A DNA stretch of 64,000 bases from Heterobilharzia americana. Lineage: Eukaryota; Platyhelminthes; Trematoda; Strigeidida; Schistosomatidae. The DNA lies in NCBI GenBank assembly GCA_944470555.2, contig OX104127.1:48908934-48972933 (forward strand), written 5' to 3'. The position numbers were made by a program, and so were the translations under genes. Shown piece by piece: positions 23,471 through 35,264 of this stretch; position 1 is the stretch's first letter; every line of letters starts with the position of its first letter. Under the pieces are notes generated by a model. That model saw only the letters and a program-made list of their open reading frames with translations, searched no databases and was not told where the DNA came from.

Positions 23471-24140
23471 ATTGCTATCTGTAATCAGGCATGTTGATAT
23501 GTGTAATTTTAATTTAGTTCAGAAATATTTCCAGCTGTTTTTATTTGAATGTCCAAATAGATAAGCACAGGCACAAACTTATAACAGACTCTTGGAAAAC
23601 TTAATAAATGGACTATGTTGAACATACCACTTATTGCAGAGATATAGCGAATCAAAACAATGAAAGGCTGTTTAACGACGTAAGAAAAGTCCTCAAAAGC
23701 TGTGTGACTACTCCATAATGATTATGGGTATTTGGTTCCCGTCGAAACATGATTCAATAAATAATGCTACATCAGAAAAAGAAAACTAAAGGTATTTTTT
23801 GTTTAAAACACAAAACCGCATCACATTGCAGTGGAATGCTGTATCTGGAGCAATCTATTACGAGAAATAGTCAAGCATGCTTCATTTGACCACATAATAA
23901 CCTATCATGTTCCATTTTGTGTACTCTAATATAATATTGCGCAAAAAATTTGAAAATAGTATATACAAAACTAAGGTGAAATACTTATCCTTAAGAAAAA
24001 ACAAGATTCACTTTTAATTTCTAACAACGATCTTCAAGTATTTTATATGCTTACACAAACTTGCAAGTACATGATATGATCACTTGATTTACAAAAATAA
24101 CAATTATGCATAAGAAATATGGCAAACTAATCTACTTCAT
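23471..24140. other. No feature recognised
   Basis: AT-rich, no frame or repeat identified. Confidence 0.5.
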
Positions 24141-24590
24141 TGATTTCACGTTGATATTCACCATATACTGACATCAGATGAAGAAAATTGGAAACCTCCG
24201 AGCACCAGACAGCCGTCCTAGTATGAGACTCCCTAGCAGTGCACATGCATCACCCGCCCCCCCAGGGATCGAACCCAGGACTCTCTGGTTCCACGTCCAG
24301 CACTTTACCGTTAAGCCACTGGATTATCATCCAATAGTCCACATTTCCTACTTCCGCCATTTCATGATACAGAATTAGGAAATATAGACCATTAGATGCC
24401 ACTCCAGGTGCTCAATGGTAACCTGCTAACCAAAGAACTTGGAGGTGCTGGACTAGACCCCTGGAGGATGATGTGATGGATGTGCTTTGCTGTGGAGTCC
24501 CAAACTAGTACGAAAAGGCTTTCTAATGCTCAAAGGTTTCCGATTTTTCTCCATCTGATGTCAGTACATTGTGAATATCAAACTGAATCC
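24141..24590. repeat. Foldback element: two inverted SINE family A copies, 450 bp
   Basis: The left half (24141-24378) and right half (24390-24590) are inverted versions of the same SINE. The ends pair well: 'actgacatcagatgaagaa' on the left against 'ctccatctgatgtcagtac' on the right. The interior also pairs: 'gggatcgaacccaggac' against 'ctggactagacccctgg', and the tRNA-like 'taccgttaagccactgg' against 'ctcaatggtaacctgc'. The left half, read on the minus strand, has A box TGGCTTAACGGTA and B box GGGTTCGATCC. Hammerhead remnants are present in both arms (24226-24250 minus; 24485-24510 plus, CTGTGGA and CGAAAA), neither complete. The 66-codon frame here is not a gene. Confidence 0.85.
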
Positions 24591-25014
24591 AATAAATAAA
24601 TCGCTAAAAACATTTACTTAAATTCAGTGTACTTGCTACATACTACTAAGATTTCCATTAGATATAGTTTGTATTTGTGCAAGTAACAGCGTGTTTGAAA
24701 TAAAAAAATAATTTCAACGGAAGTTCGGTCCAACCTTCTTCAGGGAAGTAATCGAAAAAATTTAGAATATCATATATATTACTAAATGTCCTATGAAAAG
24801 TCGAAAAAAAATTACGAATTTTGCAAAGATATTGGCTGATGAATATTACAACTAAAGTTTCCTAATTGAAACACTGACTTTACTAATAGGAAACTAACTA
24901 TATCAGAAATGCATACAATCTAGTAGAAATACTATGTTAAGTGAAGAAAAAGTTTATGTGTACGCTACTACATCTAACTACCTTATAGACGAAATAAAAA
25001 CCTGGAACAAAGAA
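24591..25014. other. No feature recognised
   Basis: AT-rich sequence with no identified frame, box or repeat. Confidence 0.5.
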
Positions 25015-25161
25015 GTGTAAAACTTGAGCACTGTGGCAGAACTTAATTCCATATTAGATTTGTTTATTTGATTTATAACACACAGTGACACAGTAGTATT
25101 TGTTGTAAATAATACGGTATCACTGTGTGTTATAAATCAAATAAACAAATCTAATATGGAA
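25015..25161. repeat. Palindrome of PLE 3' tails
   Basis: Arms 25047-25101 and 25107-25161 are inverted copies with few mismatches ('ttccatattagatttg' against 'caaatctaatatggaa') and only about 5 bp between them. The left arm continues to 25015 with 'gtgtaaaacttgagcactg', the same terminus as at 43544 and 33480. At 43544-43690 this sequence lies directly behind the 3' end of a PLE, so the palindrome is made of two inverted PLE tails. It could extrude as a hairpin of about 55 bp. Confidence 0.85.
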
Positions 25162-25725
25162 AACAGTAAAGAGAGCATCAACTTTTTAAGGAGATAGTGA
25201 TGATACCGAGATAATAGTTGAAATACGTCACTCTCCTACCTGGGAGTACAATTTGACAACTTATTACTAGTATCATCTGATTGGCACGCTTTTGTTTATT
25301 GAATACAGAAACTAATACCTGAAGGACATGAAGCATACGTGAAATCAATAAGAAGATATTTGAAACAAACAGTCCTTTTTATGAATTAAAATGGTGCAAT
25401 CAGATAACGAAGCCTATCTGAACAATGTGATGCATTTCCACAATGCATTTCGAACTATCTGATCACATATTTACTTATCAACTCAACTTATATTAAGCCG
25501 AAGGATGGCAGAGCTAATGGAACAATTAAGGTAATAGGGAGTTAAAGTTAAGAAAGATGAGCCATGTAGTTGGGCGTGAGGGAACATGTTCCTAAATAGC
25601 TTGAAAAACAAATGGTGTGAAACTTGGATAAGCGCAGGTGGGAAACAACCCTCCCCATAGACAGCTAAACATATTTCAAAAACGGGTCGTAAAATTAATT
25701 TTCAAACAGCTTTCAAATTAATAAA
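25162..25725. other. No feature recognised
   Basis: Sequence between two inverted PLE tails; no frame or motif identified. Confidence 0.45.
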
Positions 25726-25998
25726 GGAGTAAAACTTGGCCACTTTGGCAGAAGGTAATTCCATATTACTTGATTTATTAGATGTATCACAGTGGAACAT
25801 TATTGCCATTTACTGGGTAACGCTTAGAACACAATTTATTGTCCAGTCTTATTAAGATAACTCCACAACTTTGAGACAACTTTTGAGAAAATTAGAACTA
25901 TATAAATCAAATATTAAAGTTGTACAGTGATCATGATATGACTATGGATAATAAATTGTGTCCAAAACGCAATCCAGCAAATATTACTGTCCCACGGT
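25726..25998. repeat. Inverted PLE tails, older copy
   Basis: Begins 'ggagtaaaacttggccact', the PLE-tail terminus, then 'aattccatatta'. An inner pair of arms (about 25788-25845 and 25943-25998) is inverted: 'cacaatttattgtccag' on the left against 'tggataataaattgtg' on the right. About 100 bp of other sequence separates the arms. More diverged than 25015-25161 and 33255-33480. Confidence 0.65.
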
Positions 25999-25999
25999 T

Positions 26000-26884
26000 G
26001 CTGTATACCCCTAATTTTTTATAACTTTTGCCTCATATTCACCTATAACCTTAAAATAGTTTATCAATGCTGTTTCTATATAGTAGCTGGCTTTTGTTTC
26101 CTACTGCTTCGAAAGATGTTAACTCTTACAACCTAAATCTCGACTGAGTGTTGTTAACATTATTTAGAAATGTGTATATTCAGCATCGCTCTCAACTGTT
26201 TTGACTGTTGTTAAGACATTTAGAAGCTCTCTGTCAACGGTCTGTCTTCTCTTTTTGTCTTCGAGTGTCGGTGGTATTATTGTTGTGGTGGCTGATGTTC
26301 CGACTTCCCTTATAGTCTATTTGTTAGCGCGTTAGGTTCGTATCGTTCGTAGACTGTTAGATCGTACTACCGGTCATAGTAACTGCGTGATACATCTAAT
26401 CAATCAAATAAAATGGTGCTTTTAAATTTTTAGGCGGAAACAGTTGGGGACGCAAACTGAGACTTGTGGAAGCGATAGCCATGCACAAATTGAAACCGCC
26501 TTCATGCGTACGAAACTGACCTTTTTTTACAATACATGTACCTTAACAAACTTTGTTTTCCTAATAACATTAGGACCAACTATGTCACTCTTCATTTCTG
26601 TTCGCATCTCTCTTAATTTTAATTCCCTATCATGTTGTTTTATCCATCCACTCTTCCTTCAGTCAAATATAAATTGAATTGATAAGTAAATGTGTGACCA
26701 GACTACTCAAATTCATAACATTGTTTAGATAAGCTTCGTCTTTTATCCACACTCTCCTAGAGAAGAAACATGAAAAAGAATGTTGTTCAATTCTTGTGGT
26801 TTTCCCTCTTTATACAAAGTTTGCAGAAGAGCTCCTATGCGAATGCTTCGATACTTACAGGTATTCATTATGCGGTATTCATCT
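26000..26884. other. No gene recognised
   Basis: Contains a moderately GC-rich patch at 26200-26460. The open frames (26444-26677, 26770-26964) show no motif I recognise. Confidence 0.4.
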
Positions 26885-27110
26885 TCTGGATTTGTAGTGA
26901 AATCCAGGACGTGCGTCTCACTCTATTTTGGATTTCGCAGATGGACGTACCTGCACCCCAGTGAATGATGTTGTTCTCACTGAAACTCTGACCCAGTATC
27001 CATCGCTTCAAACCCCAAAGCGTAATCCATTAGGTCGCTGGGACACGACAGCCACCGCTTGTGCGACGGGTATCATTTGTTGTTGTTCGATACTTGTACT
27101 TTCCAGCTGC
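26885..27110 (-). repeat. Sm-alpha-like SINE, antisense
   Basis: Minus strand: 'gatacccgtcgcacaagcgg', A-box-like CCAGCGACCTAATGGATTA, 'gaagcgatggatactgggtc' and the 3' end 'cacgtcctggatttcac'. The hammerhead is decayed: CTGCGAA and GAGAC stand where CTGANGA and CGAAAC should be. It faces the copy at 27190-27378. Confidence 0.75.
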
Positions 27111-27189
27111 TATACAAAGCTGAATTGCTCACATAGGAGCCCATCTGCTAACAGAGGTCGAGTAACTTGACTCAATACAGCAACAGGAG

Positions 27190-27378
27190 ATAACGAGTAT
27201 CAATAACAACTGATACCTGTAGTATAGAGGTGGCTACCGTGCCCTCTTGGAGTAGTGAATAACGTTCCGGTATGTAAAGCAATCGGTAGCGGGTTCGAGT
27301 CTCAGTGGGAGCTAGAACACTCACTGACGAGTACCAAATGGGATAAAATGGGGATCCTGGATTCCACTGTAGATCATC
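27190..27378 (+). repeat. Sm-alpha-like SINE with disabled hammerhead
   Basis: Reads 'ctgatacctgtagtataga', a weak A box, 'gcaatcggtagc', a good B box GGGTTCGAGTCTC (27292-27304), then CTGACGA at 27324-27330, and 'gatcctggattccactg' at the end. In the hammerhead the 3' core reads TAAAA instead of CGAAA (27344-27348), which removes an invariant G. With 26885-27110 it forms an inverted pair around a spacer of about 80 bp. Confidence 0.8.
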
Positions 27379-28607
27379 AAGATAAATACAACAGATAAAA
27401 GTACTGAGCACACCTATGACTTGAAAAGATTCAAGTGGGAAGTACTACTGCAAGAAGTAAAGTGTTTTAGTTTGTGAATATCCTTCTTTTAAAACTCATT
27501 TCTCCTTAAATCTTATTGCCGAAGCAACATTCCTTACTGTATTCATCACTGAGTGCTAAAGCGAATGGTAAACAGGAAATAATTTTTCGCAAAATGATAT
27601 CCACCTAAACTGCTCCGTCATTACGGACTATGAAGAAAAATCACATACGACGAGGCTTCCAGTTTCGGAGTGAGATATACTTTTGGGAAACACCTTAATA
27701 ATCAACAGTGATAAGAAAGATCATAAGGTGATTAAAGAAGTATATTACGATAGATACAAATAGTCGAAAAGCAAAAAGAATAATACCATATAAGACAATA
27801 AGACAAAAATAGGGTTCAGTGATATCGAATGAATCAGTTTATAACACTACTAGCGTCTCCAATACAAGTAAGCAAATGCTTCTACCGTTGCAACAAGAAA
27901 ATTTAGTTTTTCGCTTCTTTAAATCTTTAAGATTTTGACTGGCTGAAAATAACGAGAAAAGCATAAAATGAGAGCTGATCGAAAGGTGGTGAATAAATGG
28001 TCCAAGAAACCTTGAATAAAGGAGACAAGAATGTCGAACGTACTATACTGTTTAATATTATGCAGTTTTAAGTAATAGACGGGAACCCTTGGACCTAGGT
28101 TTTGTATTTTTCTACTCCCATGAACGCAGAAATTGAGAAGCGTCTTGCTACACACCCTACATTTGTCTATCAGTGTCACTAGTAAAAAACCACAGGGAGT
28201 CAAACATGACATAATTTGGTCACTGTTGAGTTTAGACTCACAGATTTGAATAGGATCGCTTTGAGCAGCCAACGTGTTGCGTTGTGTGTATATAACTCCT
28301 TACTAAACTGAAATAATGTAACCATTGGTTAGGATTCATCGACATTCATCTATGCACGTATGACAAGACTTTGTACATAATGTGACACGAAGGTATCAAA
28401 CAGTTTTCATTTATTGATAATAAAATAACCACAAGCTTTCGTATGTTAAATATAGTATAAACTACATACTAAAATTACTAAAATGTATTAGGATATTAAA
28501 GTCAAGCCAACACTGCTCCGGCAGCACAAATGACACTTACTTATTATCAATCGACAAGAATTTATTAAGAAATAAGAGGCGTTTAATTCTTGATACCAGC
28601 TTGTTGA
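27379..28607. other. No gene recognised; unassigned 117-codon frame
   Basis: The minus frame 27919-28272 (117 codons) is among the longest unassigned frames. It begins MAAQSDPIQICESKLN, is moderately hydrophobic toward the C-terminus, and has no motif I recognise or repeat partner here. In AT-rich DNA with relatively few long frames it may be chance or an exon. Nothing else seen. Confidence 0.35.
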
Positions 28608-28805
28608 CAAGAAGTGGAATCCAGGACACAGGTTTCGTCCTACTTGGAACTCATCAGTTGGAGTTGCCCCCACTTCAGTAAGTGGTGTTGCTCCCACTGA
28701 GACTCGAACCCGATACCAATCGCATCAAACATCAAAGCGATATCTACTAGGCTAACGGGAAATGACAGCCATCGCTTGTGCAACGGGTAACACTTGTTAT
28801 CGTTT
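28608..28805 (-). repeat. Sm-alpha-like SINE, full-length antisense copy
   Basis: Minus strand: 'acccgttgcacaagcgatgg', A-box region GTTAGCCTAGTAGATATCG, B box GGGTTCGAGTCTC (complement of about 28698-28710), 'tgggagcaacaccac', then the hammerhead and 'gtcctggattccac'. Both pol III boxes are well kept. The 69-codon minus frame covering the 3' half is not a gene. Confidence 0.85.
28612..28665 (-). ncRNA. Hammerhead ribozyme, core boxes intact
   Basis: Minus strand: CTGATGA (complement of 28651-28657), stem II GTTCC/GGAC with a wobble and a loop of about five bases, then CGAAAC (GAAA is the complement of 28633-28636), cleavage triplet GTC, then CTGGATTCC. Stem I pairs TCCA with TGGA but has a mismatch next to the core. 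This one is likely weaker than the copy at 7475-7525. Activity is inferred. Confidence 0.75.
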
Positions 28806-30479
28806 GATACCTGTAATTATACGTTGCTATACAAGGTTTAATTACTCGACTTCCTTTTAATTGTATACGTAAACATGCATAGAAGGGAACTATATCTTGT
28901 GCTAATTGAAAATTTAACCAAATACTGAAAAGAACCCAAAAGGTTACACAGTCTCTCGCACAATAACGAGAATAACGGTTGCAAAAGCAATTTTAAAAGT
29001 GATAAAATAGAGTGGTAGTGGTAATAACATTAGCAGAAACTAAGTTGGGCGGTGGGGAAGAAGTATGTTTATGTGTCGTAAAACTAATTCAATTGATTAT
29101 ATCCTACAAATATACGGAAGGAAAAAAACGGACTAATATACAAAAGCCTAAAAGAAATCGAAATCAGTCAATAACCTATGATACCAATAACTTTTTTATT
29201 TAAAATTAAGTGAGGAATGGAACAAAAACAACCCAGCACAGAGCGACACAATAAAGTAGAAAAGATCTATACGATTAGCGTATAAGTTTATATACATGGT
29301 TGTAAACATATAAGCAAAATGTACGCAAATGCATTAGAAGTATATATTAACTATTAGACAAAAAAATACCATGAATAACATGAATACTATAAATGAACAC
29401 AACCTCTAGGAAATAGAAGAATGTGGTATGAATGAGAGCAATAATTTTTTGCATAAATAACTGACTGAAAAGGAAAGGCATTTTTTAAAATCATTTTTTC
29501 TTCGCTTCACACTAATCACAAGCAGTTAACGAAGTATGCTTCTCTGTAGTTAGAAATCACTTAACCTGATCTGTAGTATTTCACAAACCAGATCAGGGGC
29601 GAAATGTTCAAATCAGCTGAACAATTTGCAAATTGCACGGTCTCAATTGACATCACAGTTAAGCCGTTAAAAAATCAATCACATGTGAGGAACATCAACG
29701 CGTACCATGCAGTTTTTAAACAATTTTGAAAACTTTATACTCTTCACAGGCAGTTACACAAGGTGTTAGTTAAATGAACAGGTTGTGAATGCCTAAAAGC
29801 CTTTACAGATGTATTACTTTCAATAGTAGGAGCTACACAGTTAAACAGTCTTGGCGGTTAACTAAATTGTATAAAATTATTGTTCGATAATCATTTTTCA
29901 AAGTCTAATTCCAAGTTTTACTATTTAGACGTTTGATAATGCAGAGGATGAAAGTGATCGGGATTTGGTAACTATGCGAACTTCTATGCAATACTTCACA
30001 CGTACTTGATAAAAGGGTATGTATTTAAGAGTTATATCATAAAGAAGACTTAAAAGAGATGAGCTATCTATAATGTTCATTGCATTCGGCTTTATGACGG
30101 ACAGTGGAAATAACAGAAATTATCTGTTATCCTGCCATTCACATTATAAACTAAATCTGGTTTGGAAAGGTACTCAATAGTCTAGAATGTGTAAACGCAT
30201 AACAACCAACTAAATAGTTATTTTTATTTATCGTTACTTGCAATTCTGGATCAATTCGATCGAAGTCTGTTTGCACATGGGCTCCTCTGCAGATCCCTCG
30301 ATACTGACATCGGCCTACAATGCTATACAGATGGTGAGGTTCATAAATACATACATCAGAAAGACACATGAACATGGCTTTATCTAAACTCCAATAGCTT
30401 TCGCTTAATCAGTTAAGAAAAGTCCGGTAGGAATACTTTACAACGGTTTGTGTAAAATGTACTCTGAAGAGAAAATTTC
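28806..30479. other. No gene recognised
   Basis: AT-rich. The minus frame 30151-30375 (74 codons) shares the phrase 'ggagcccatctg/gtgc.aacag' with the SINE flank at 27130, hinting at another repeat, but I cannot define it. Frame 29012-29203 has no motif. Confidence 0.4.
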
Positions 30480-30860
30480 GGAAGAACTGGCCTTTATCAA
30501 ACATTGACTGCAAAAAGGGTTTTCTAAAAACATTTATTTATAAACACGGTAGAATAGAAACTAAGAGAATCAAGTCCGGTACAGTTGACAAAAAGCCTGT
30601 CTACACCTAGACATCAAAGAGGATGAGATTTTCAAAAGGATCAATCACAGACTAGATGTCGAAATAAATAACACTTATACAACTGCCAAGATTGTCTGTG
30701 TATACTAGACCAACTGCTTATTGAAACAATCTCTAGTAAACAAGTCCCCAACTCTTGTAATCTTCAACTATATCTACCAATTCACAAGTGCCATACACAT
30801 GAGAAGAACAGATAGAAGTTTTTTTGTCTCTATTTCTGAAAATGAATGATTGAATGATTT
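30480..30860 (+). pseudogene. Penelope-like element, 3' fragment with GIY-YIG remnant
   Basis: In one dominant frame with few breaks it reads GFLKTFIYKHGR, RIKSGTVDKKPVYT, LDIKEDEIFKRINHRLD, then IFNYIYQFTSAIHMRRTDRS at about 30757-30816. The order matches the linker and GIY-YIG region of schistosome PLEs: YIYQFT for the first half; the second half, normally YIGRT, reads HMRRT. The same region at 16450-16700 is the other member of this type. No reverse transcriptase precedes it, consistent with 5' truncation. Non-functional. Confidence 0.7.
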
Positions 30861-31164
30861 CCAGATCAGTCACAATTTTATTTCATTTCACCAAATACTT
30901 CCGCTTATCCCCTTCTGTCGAAAGAAAACTTGAGTCTGAACATTATCATATTGGTTCAAGGTTAATGAATGACTGATGGTTAATTCTTGGAAACTTTCAA
31001 ATGATGTAAAAATAGGAGCCTTGACACATCCATTCCTATTCCTTAACCAGTCTGTAGTTTGAGTTTTTGAACACTTTATTACAACTGTCATACAGTAACT
31101 AACTTCCGGTGTGAACGTTTATTGTGTGATAATAAAAACGGAATAACCGTTTGAAATACTGATA

Positions 31165-32040
31165 AACAAGAGATGGCGGAGTTTGTTGAATGACCGACTA
31201 CAACTTCGTCAGGCATATCTGTTTCTTAACTACTTATTTTATGTCACTACACCCTACTTTGGCGCCATCGAGGCGTTGGTATGACAGTAAAAGGTTTGGT
31301 TAACAACGCTTTGGTGTGAGCAGTTTTGCTCTACCCCTGTGAAATCTGGCCTCTTCGCGCTGAGGATTTACGATGACTGTGTGTGCTCGATCATCATCAT
31401 CATCTTCATATGATTCCTCATGTCCGGTGGTAACACTGTATACGTAGTTCTGAGGTACGACAGCATGTATTTGAGCATGATGCAGACCGTCATTCAATAC
31501 GTAAAGTCATCTGGAAACACCGGATTTAGTGGCTTAGACATGTGTTAAGCATGTCGTCCCAACAGCTTCCATACAGTTCATTGTTTCATAGCTCCGGGAC
31601 TGGTTAGGTGAAGCAGAAGGGTGGACAGCGTATGACGTAGCTCAATGGGATGAAAGATAGTCGTATCGGGTTAGCATCTGTTGGTGCACCATGGCTCCCT
31701 GCGTGGGATCCAAGAGATCACACAACTCATGGGCTTAAAAGGTTATCAGATATGGCTCAGAATCAAAACTATATTGTAGCTCCACTCCATCTTCTCCTGC
31801 TAAAAATAATGAATGTTTTGTTTTGGATGTATCTTATTAGACACTCTTTCCAATCGCTCTATTCTTACTGTTTTCCTCTTTTATTTATCCACTTCCTTTC
31901 GCTTTATGTCTTCATAATGTTCTTATGTTATGAACGTATCCTGACCAACAATGGAATGGATGGTTCAGAAAAACTTGTTTTGTGTGGCATATTTCTTGGT
32001 CTGTTTTTTGCACCATATTTCTGTTTTAATAATAATATGT
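31165..32040 (+). pseudogene. RTE-type retrotransposon, 3' part with AT-repeat tail
   Basis: Reads LVNNALV.AVLLYPCEIWPLRAEDLR with one stop at about 31297-31374 (family LLYGCETWPLRAED), then LRW-like remnants near 31500, and MKDSRIGLASVGAPWLPAWDPRDHTT from 31650 (family MK...GLA.VG..RLPGWGPRD.T). The open frame runs on through the hydrophobic tail to the stop at 32042, ending FFAPYFCFNNNM, which is the recognisable end of this family followed by 'aataataat'. It is 5' truncated upstream of about 31165. The family is the same as that at 52190-55350. Confidence 0.85.
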
Positions 32041-33254
32041 AGCTAGTTTTCTGCAATTAAATACATGATTTTTATCCTTAAACGTTAAGGCTTTTGAGTT
32101 GGTAGTGCCTCAATGACAATAGTATCATGGGAGTAAGCGATAATGTACGTTTACTCGCATATTCTTTGTTATTCAAAAAGCTATTTAGAACTGATATTAC
32201 CATTGTAGTAAGTCAGTAAGGAAATGTAATGCATTTATGAAATGAATTCTCATGAGGCCTACACCTTACTAGTTCGAAATTGTGAAAAAAAGACAATTTA
32301 ACCAGCTCAATTCATCTAAAAAGATTTGAAAATATTCATTAGTAATTTTTGGTATATATGAGGTTGATTAGAGTTTTTCTTTTACAAATATTACACTGTC
32401 TGGTAATTCACTGTCACTTTTCATTAATTCTTTTCTTTGAATATACAACAACTAAATTTTTAATCTTGAACATATAGTTTTGGCTGTATTTTTTATTTTT
32501 ACTACTATTGCTATTAAACTGCTGTAGAAAACTAGTAAAGGCAAGAGAATAGATTTTGTATAATTTCAGGTCACAAAGTTTCATTATTTCTTTTCCCCTA
32601 ATTTTATACAATTGGCCTAGAGTTTGATGAGTAACTAACTATATTAAAACTAATAACATACACTTCTTTGTAGTTCCAACAGAAATGAAAAAAATTAATT
32701 CACAATCAAATCAGTGAAAAAAAAAGTTGTTTAAATGATAAGGAAACCTAATTTTGTTCTCTTAGATAACTGAAAACTTCAGAGACCCACCTTATCCGTA
32801 TACAAAAGGACAAAATGTTTGCCACAGTACTTAATAAGGTGTAACATGCTGACAGTAAAAAATTAAAAACAGTAGATTTAAGTAGAATGTAACATTAAGT
32901 GGAAACATAAATTAGGGAGTGGTTACGATGGTTTGATGTTTTGTATTGGTTAACTTTCAGTCTAAGGTATGTTTTCAGAGTGAGTTTTCTACAGAGCTAG
33001 GACTTTAATTGGGAAACGTTTCAGTGTTACGCTACACATCGTAATCAATGCGTCGGGTCATCTACAACCTGAATTAAAAACACTCATCACAATTTCTAGG
33101 ACATCTAGGCGCCAAATGCCTCTTTGTTTTTGACTATGGAGGACCCTCTCCGGAAGACAAGCTTCCACCAAAGAACACATATTCTTCCTAAGCATTTACA
33201 ACAGTATACTTCACCGACCAGCTTAAGGCATAAATCACCAGTCAACACTACTAG
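32041..33254. other. No feature recognised
   Basis: AT-rich, T-rich patches at 32380-32600. No frame or repeat assigned. Confidence 0.5.
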
Positions 33255-33480
33255 TTCCATATTAGATTTATTTATTTGATTTATAGCACACAGCGATCTA
33301 GTATTATTTACCTAATGACGTTTAGAGCATAAATTACTGCTCACATTGATATGATTATGAGCAATAATTTATGCTCGAAACGTCATCAAGTAAATAATAC
33401 TAGATCGCTGTGCGTTATAAATCAAATAAACAAATCTAATTTGGAATTAAATTCTACCACAGTGCCCAAGTTTTACACCT
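33255..33480. repeat. Large palindrome of PLE 3' tails
   Basis: Arms 33255-33343 and 33358-33446, 89 bp each, are inverted and nearly identical, with a 14-bp centre. Inner ends are 'tgctca' and 'tgagca'; outer ends 'ttccatattag' and 'ctaatttggaa'. The right arm continues to 33480 with 'cagtgcccaagttttacac', the common terminus of PLE tails. The sequence 'gctcgaaacgtcatcaagt' is shared with 43544-43690. Capable of a strong hairpin. Confidence 0.9.
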
Positions 33481-35211
33481 GTATTAACACACCACTAGCT
33501 TGGGAAATACTACAGCAAAATGGAAAATGATTTCTCTATACAATAATCTCACAAGCTCACAACCGATTATGGATGCTGAAGAAAATGCGATGAAAGTCAT
33601 TAAAAACTTAGTACGAAACTGGAAAAGCTATCATTATGAACATCCATACTTTCAGTTACAAATATTCTCTAGAATTTCAACGCCATCTATATGTACAGGT
33701 AAAGAAGTTTTTGAAACAATCAGATTTTAACTAAAAGGGCTACCTCACACAGCGAATTGAAATGTGTCATATATAAATTTAGGGAACTGTTAGTCACCTG
33801 AGTAATTCAATTTTACATCGAACATGGCATCAAGATATTTCAGAGCTTGAAATGAGGCATTCGTTCAGAAAACTACCAAGTTACTGAACGCTAAAACGAC
33901 AAATGGTGACAAATTTTTAGTGGTGTAAACGAAAGACAAAGTGCTCAAAAGTCCTAACTGTTCAATTTGGACTGTGAGCCTGAATAACACGGCAACTTCC
34001 TAGATTTGCAGAGAAGAGGTAGATAAAACAGACATTAAGTTTATTCTACATGTTAGTAAGCAATACGATTTTTCAGATCCCTATAAGAAACTCTAAATTT
34101 ATGGAGAATATCACAAGCAGTCGTGTTGTTTCAAAGCCTCGAGAAAAAATACGTGAACCTGCCTGTAAACACCACATCGGTTGAAGAGGCAAAAATCAGT
34201 AGAATACGATATTCTAGAAATACTTAGAAACGATCAAGGCCATTGTAAATATGTATAAACCGTTGTATCTTGTACATACATATTTGTTCATTTCAGTAGC
34301 AAGGGTGAACGAGAATCGATGCACTGTTAGCCAGACGTTTAACTAATTTACCTGCATTTTTTATTTGGCAAAATGACTGTTAAACATCATCATCATTGAA
34401 ACAAATAAGCTTTACTTCTTGACTTGTAGCGGTCCATCAAAAATATCATACGGAAAGAAGGGAACTGATGTAAAGTTATAGCAATTTAGAAAGTGTATGA
34501 AGTAATTCTCAGTATTGCCTTTAAAATTAAAAATTAAGATTTCATCTCTCCTCGGTGTCTAGATGACGAGAAGCTGATAGTCACAGAATGTAGACCTCTT
34601 ATGGAAAGCATAATTAAGAGTTGCCAATCGCAACTTCATAGCATAAAGGACACTCATAGGGCTTGAATACAAACTATTACTTCATTTTCAACCATCCAGA
34701 AGTTTATTGACATACTGTTTCATAAAGTACCTACTTAATATAAGTAGGCCAACACTTCAGTTATCACAGGTAGCAAGAAGTAAGTAATAATTACGATGAT
34801 CCATTGAATACCTTCTAAAATAACATCCACTCATAGTCAACCGATTTAAAACCCCTTACATAATCTTCAATCCATTCGACATTGGTTTTAGTGGTGGAAA
34901 CAAACGCTATTTTTGAGTAATGGAGACAAGTTTGCTTGGCCTGAATAATTCTTTTTTAAAATTGATAGTTCAGAAGAAAGTAAGCTGATTTCTTTCTGGT
35001 AAGCACTTAAACTGAACTTAAAAAGTGCCTGGAAAAAGGATAACAGAAAACTAGGTCAGCAGTCTGGCACAATGAAATACACTTTTGGTATATAAATAAA
35101 AACGAAATGTTAATTCTAATCTAATCTAATTAGGTCATAGACTTTAATGTCGGAGTATTTATTTAATTCATCCAAGGTCAACATAACTAAAGCCTGACAA
35201 ATAACAGTGCA

Positions 35212-35264
<53 letters not shown>

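Noticed and set aside
24270..24330. Possible tRNA gene (TGGCTTAACGGTA and GGGTTCGATCC on the minus strand)
   Set aside because: Part of a SINE arm in a foldback; the pairing partner and other copies show that it is repeat-derived.
31380..31410. CAT/ATC microsatellite (catcatcatcatc) as a functional poly-His or poly-Asp coding tract
   Set aside because: It interrupts the decayed RTE C-terminal region; the 65-codon minus frame across it has no other support.
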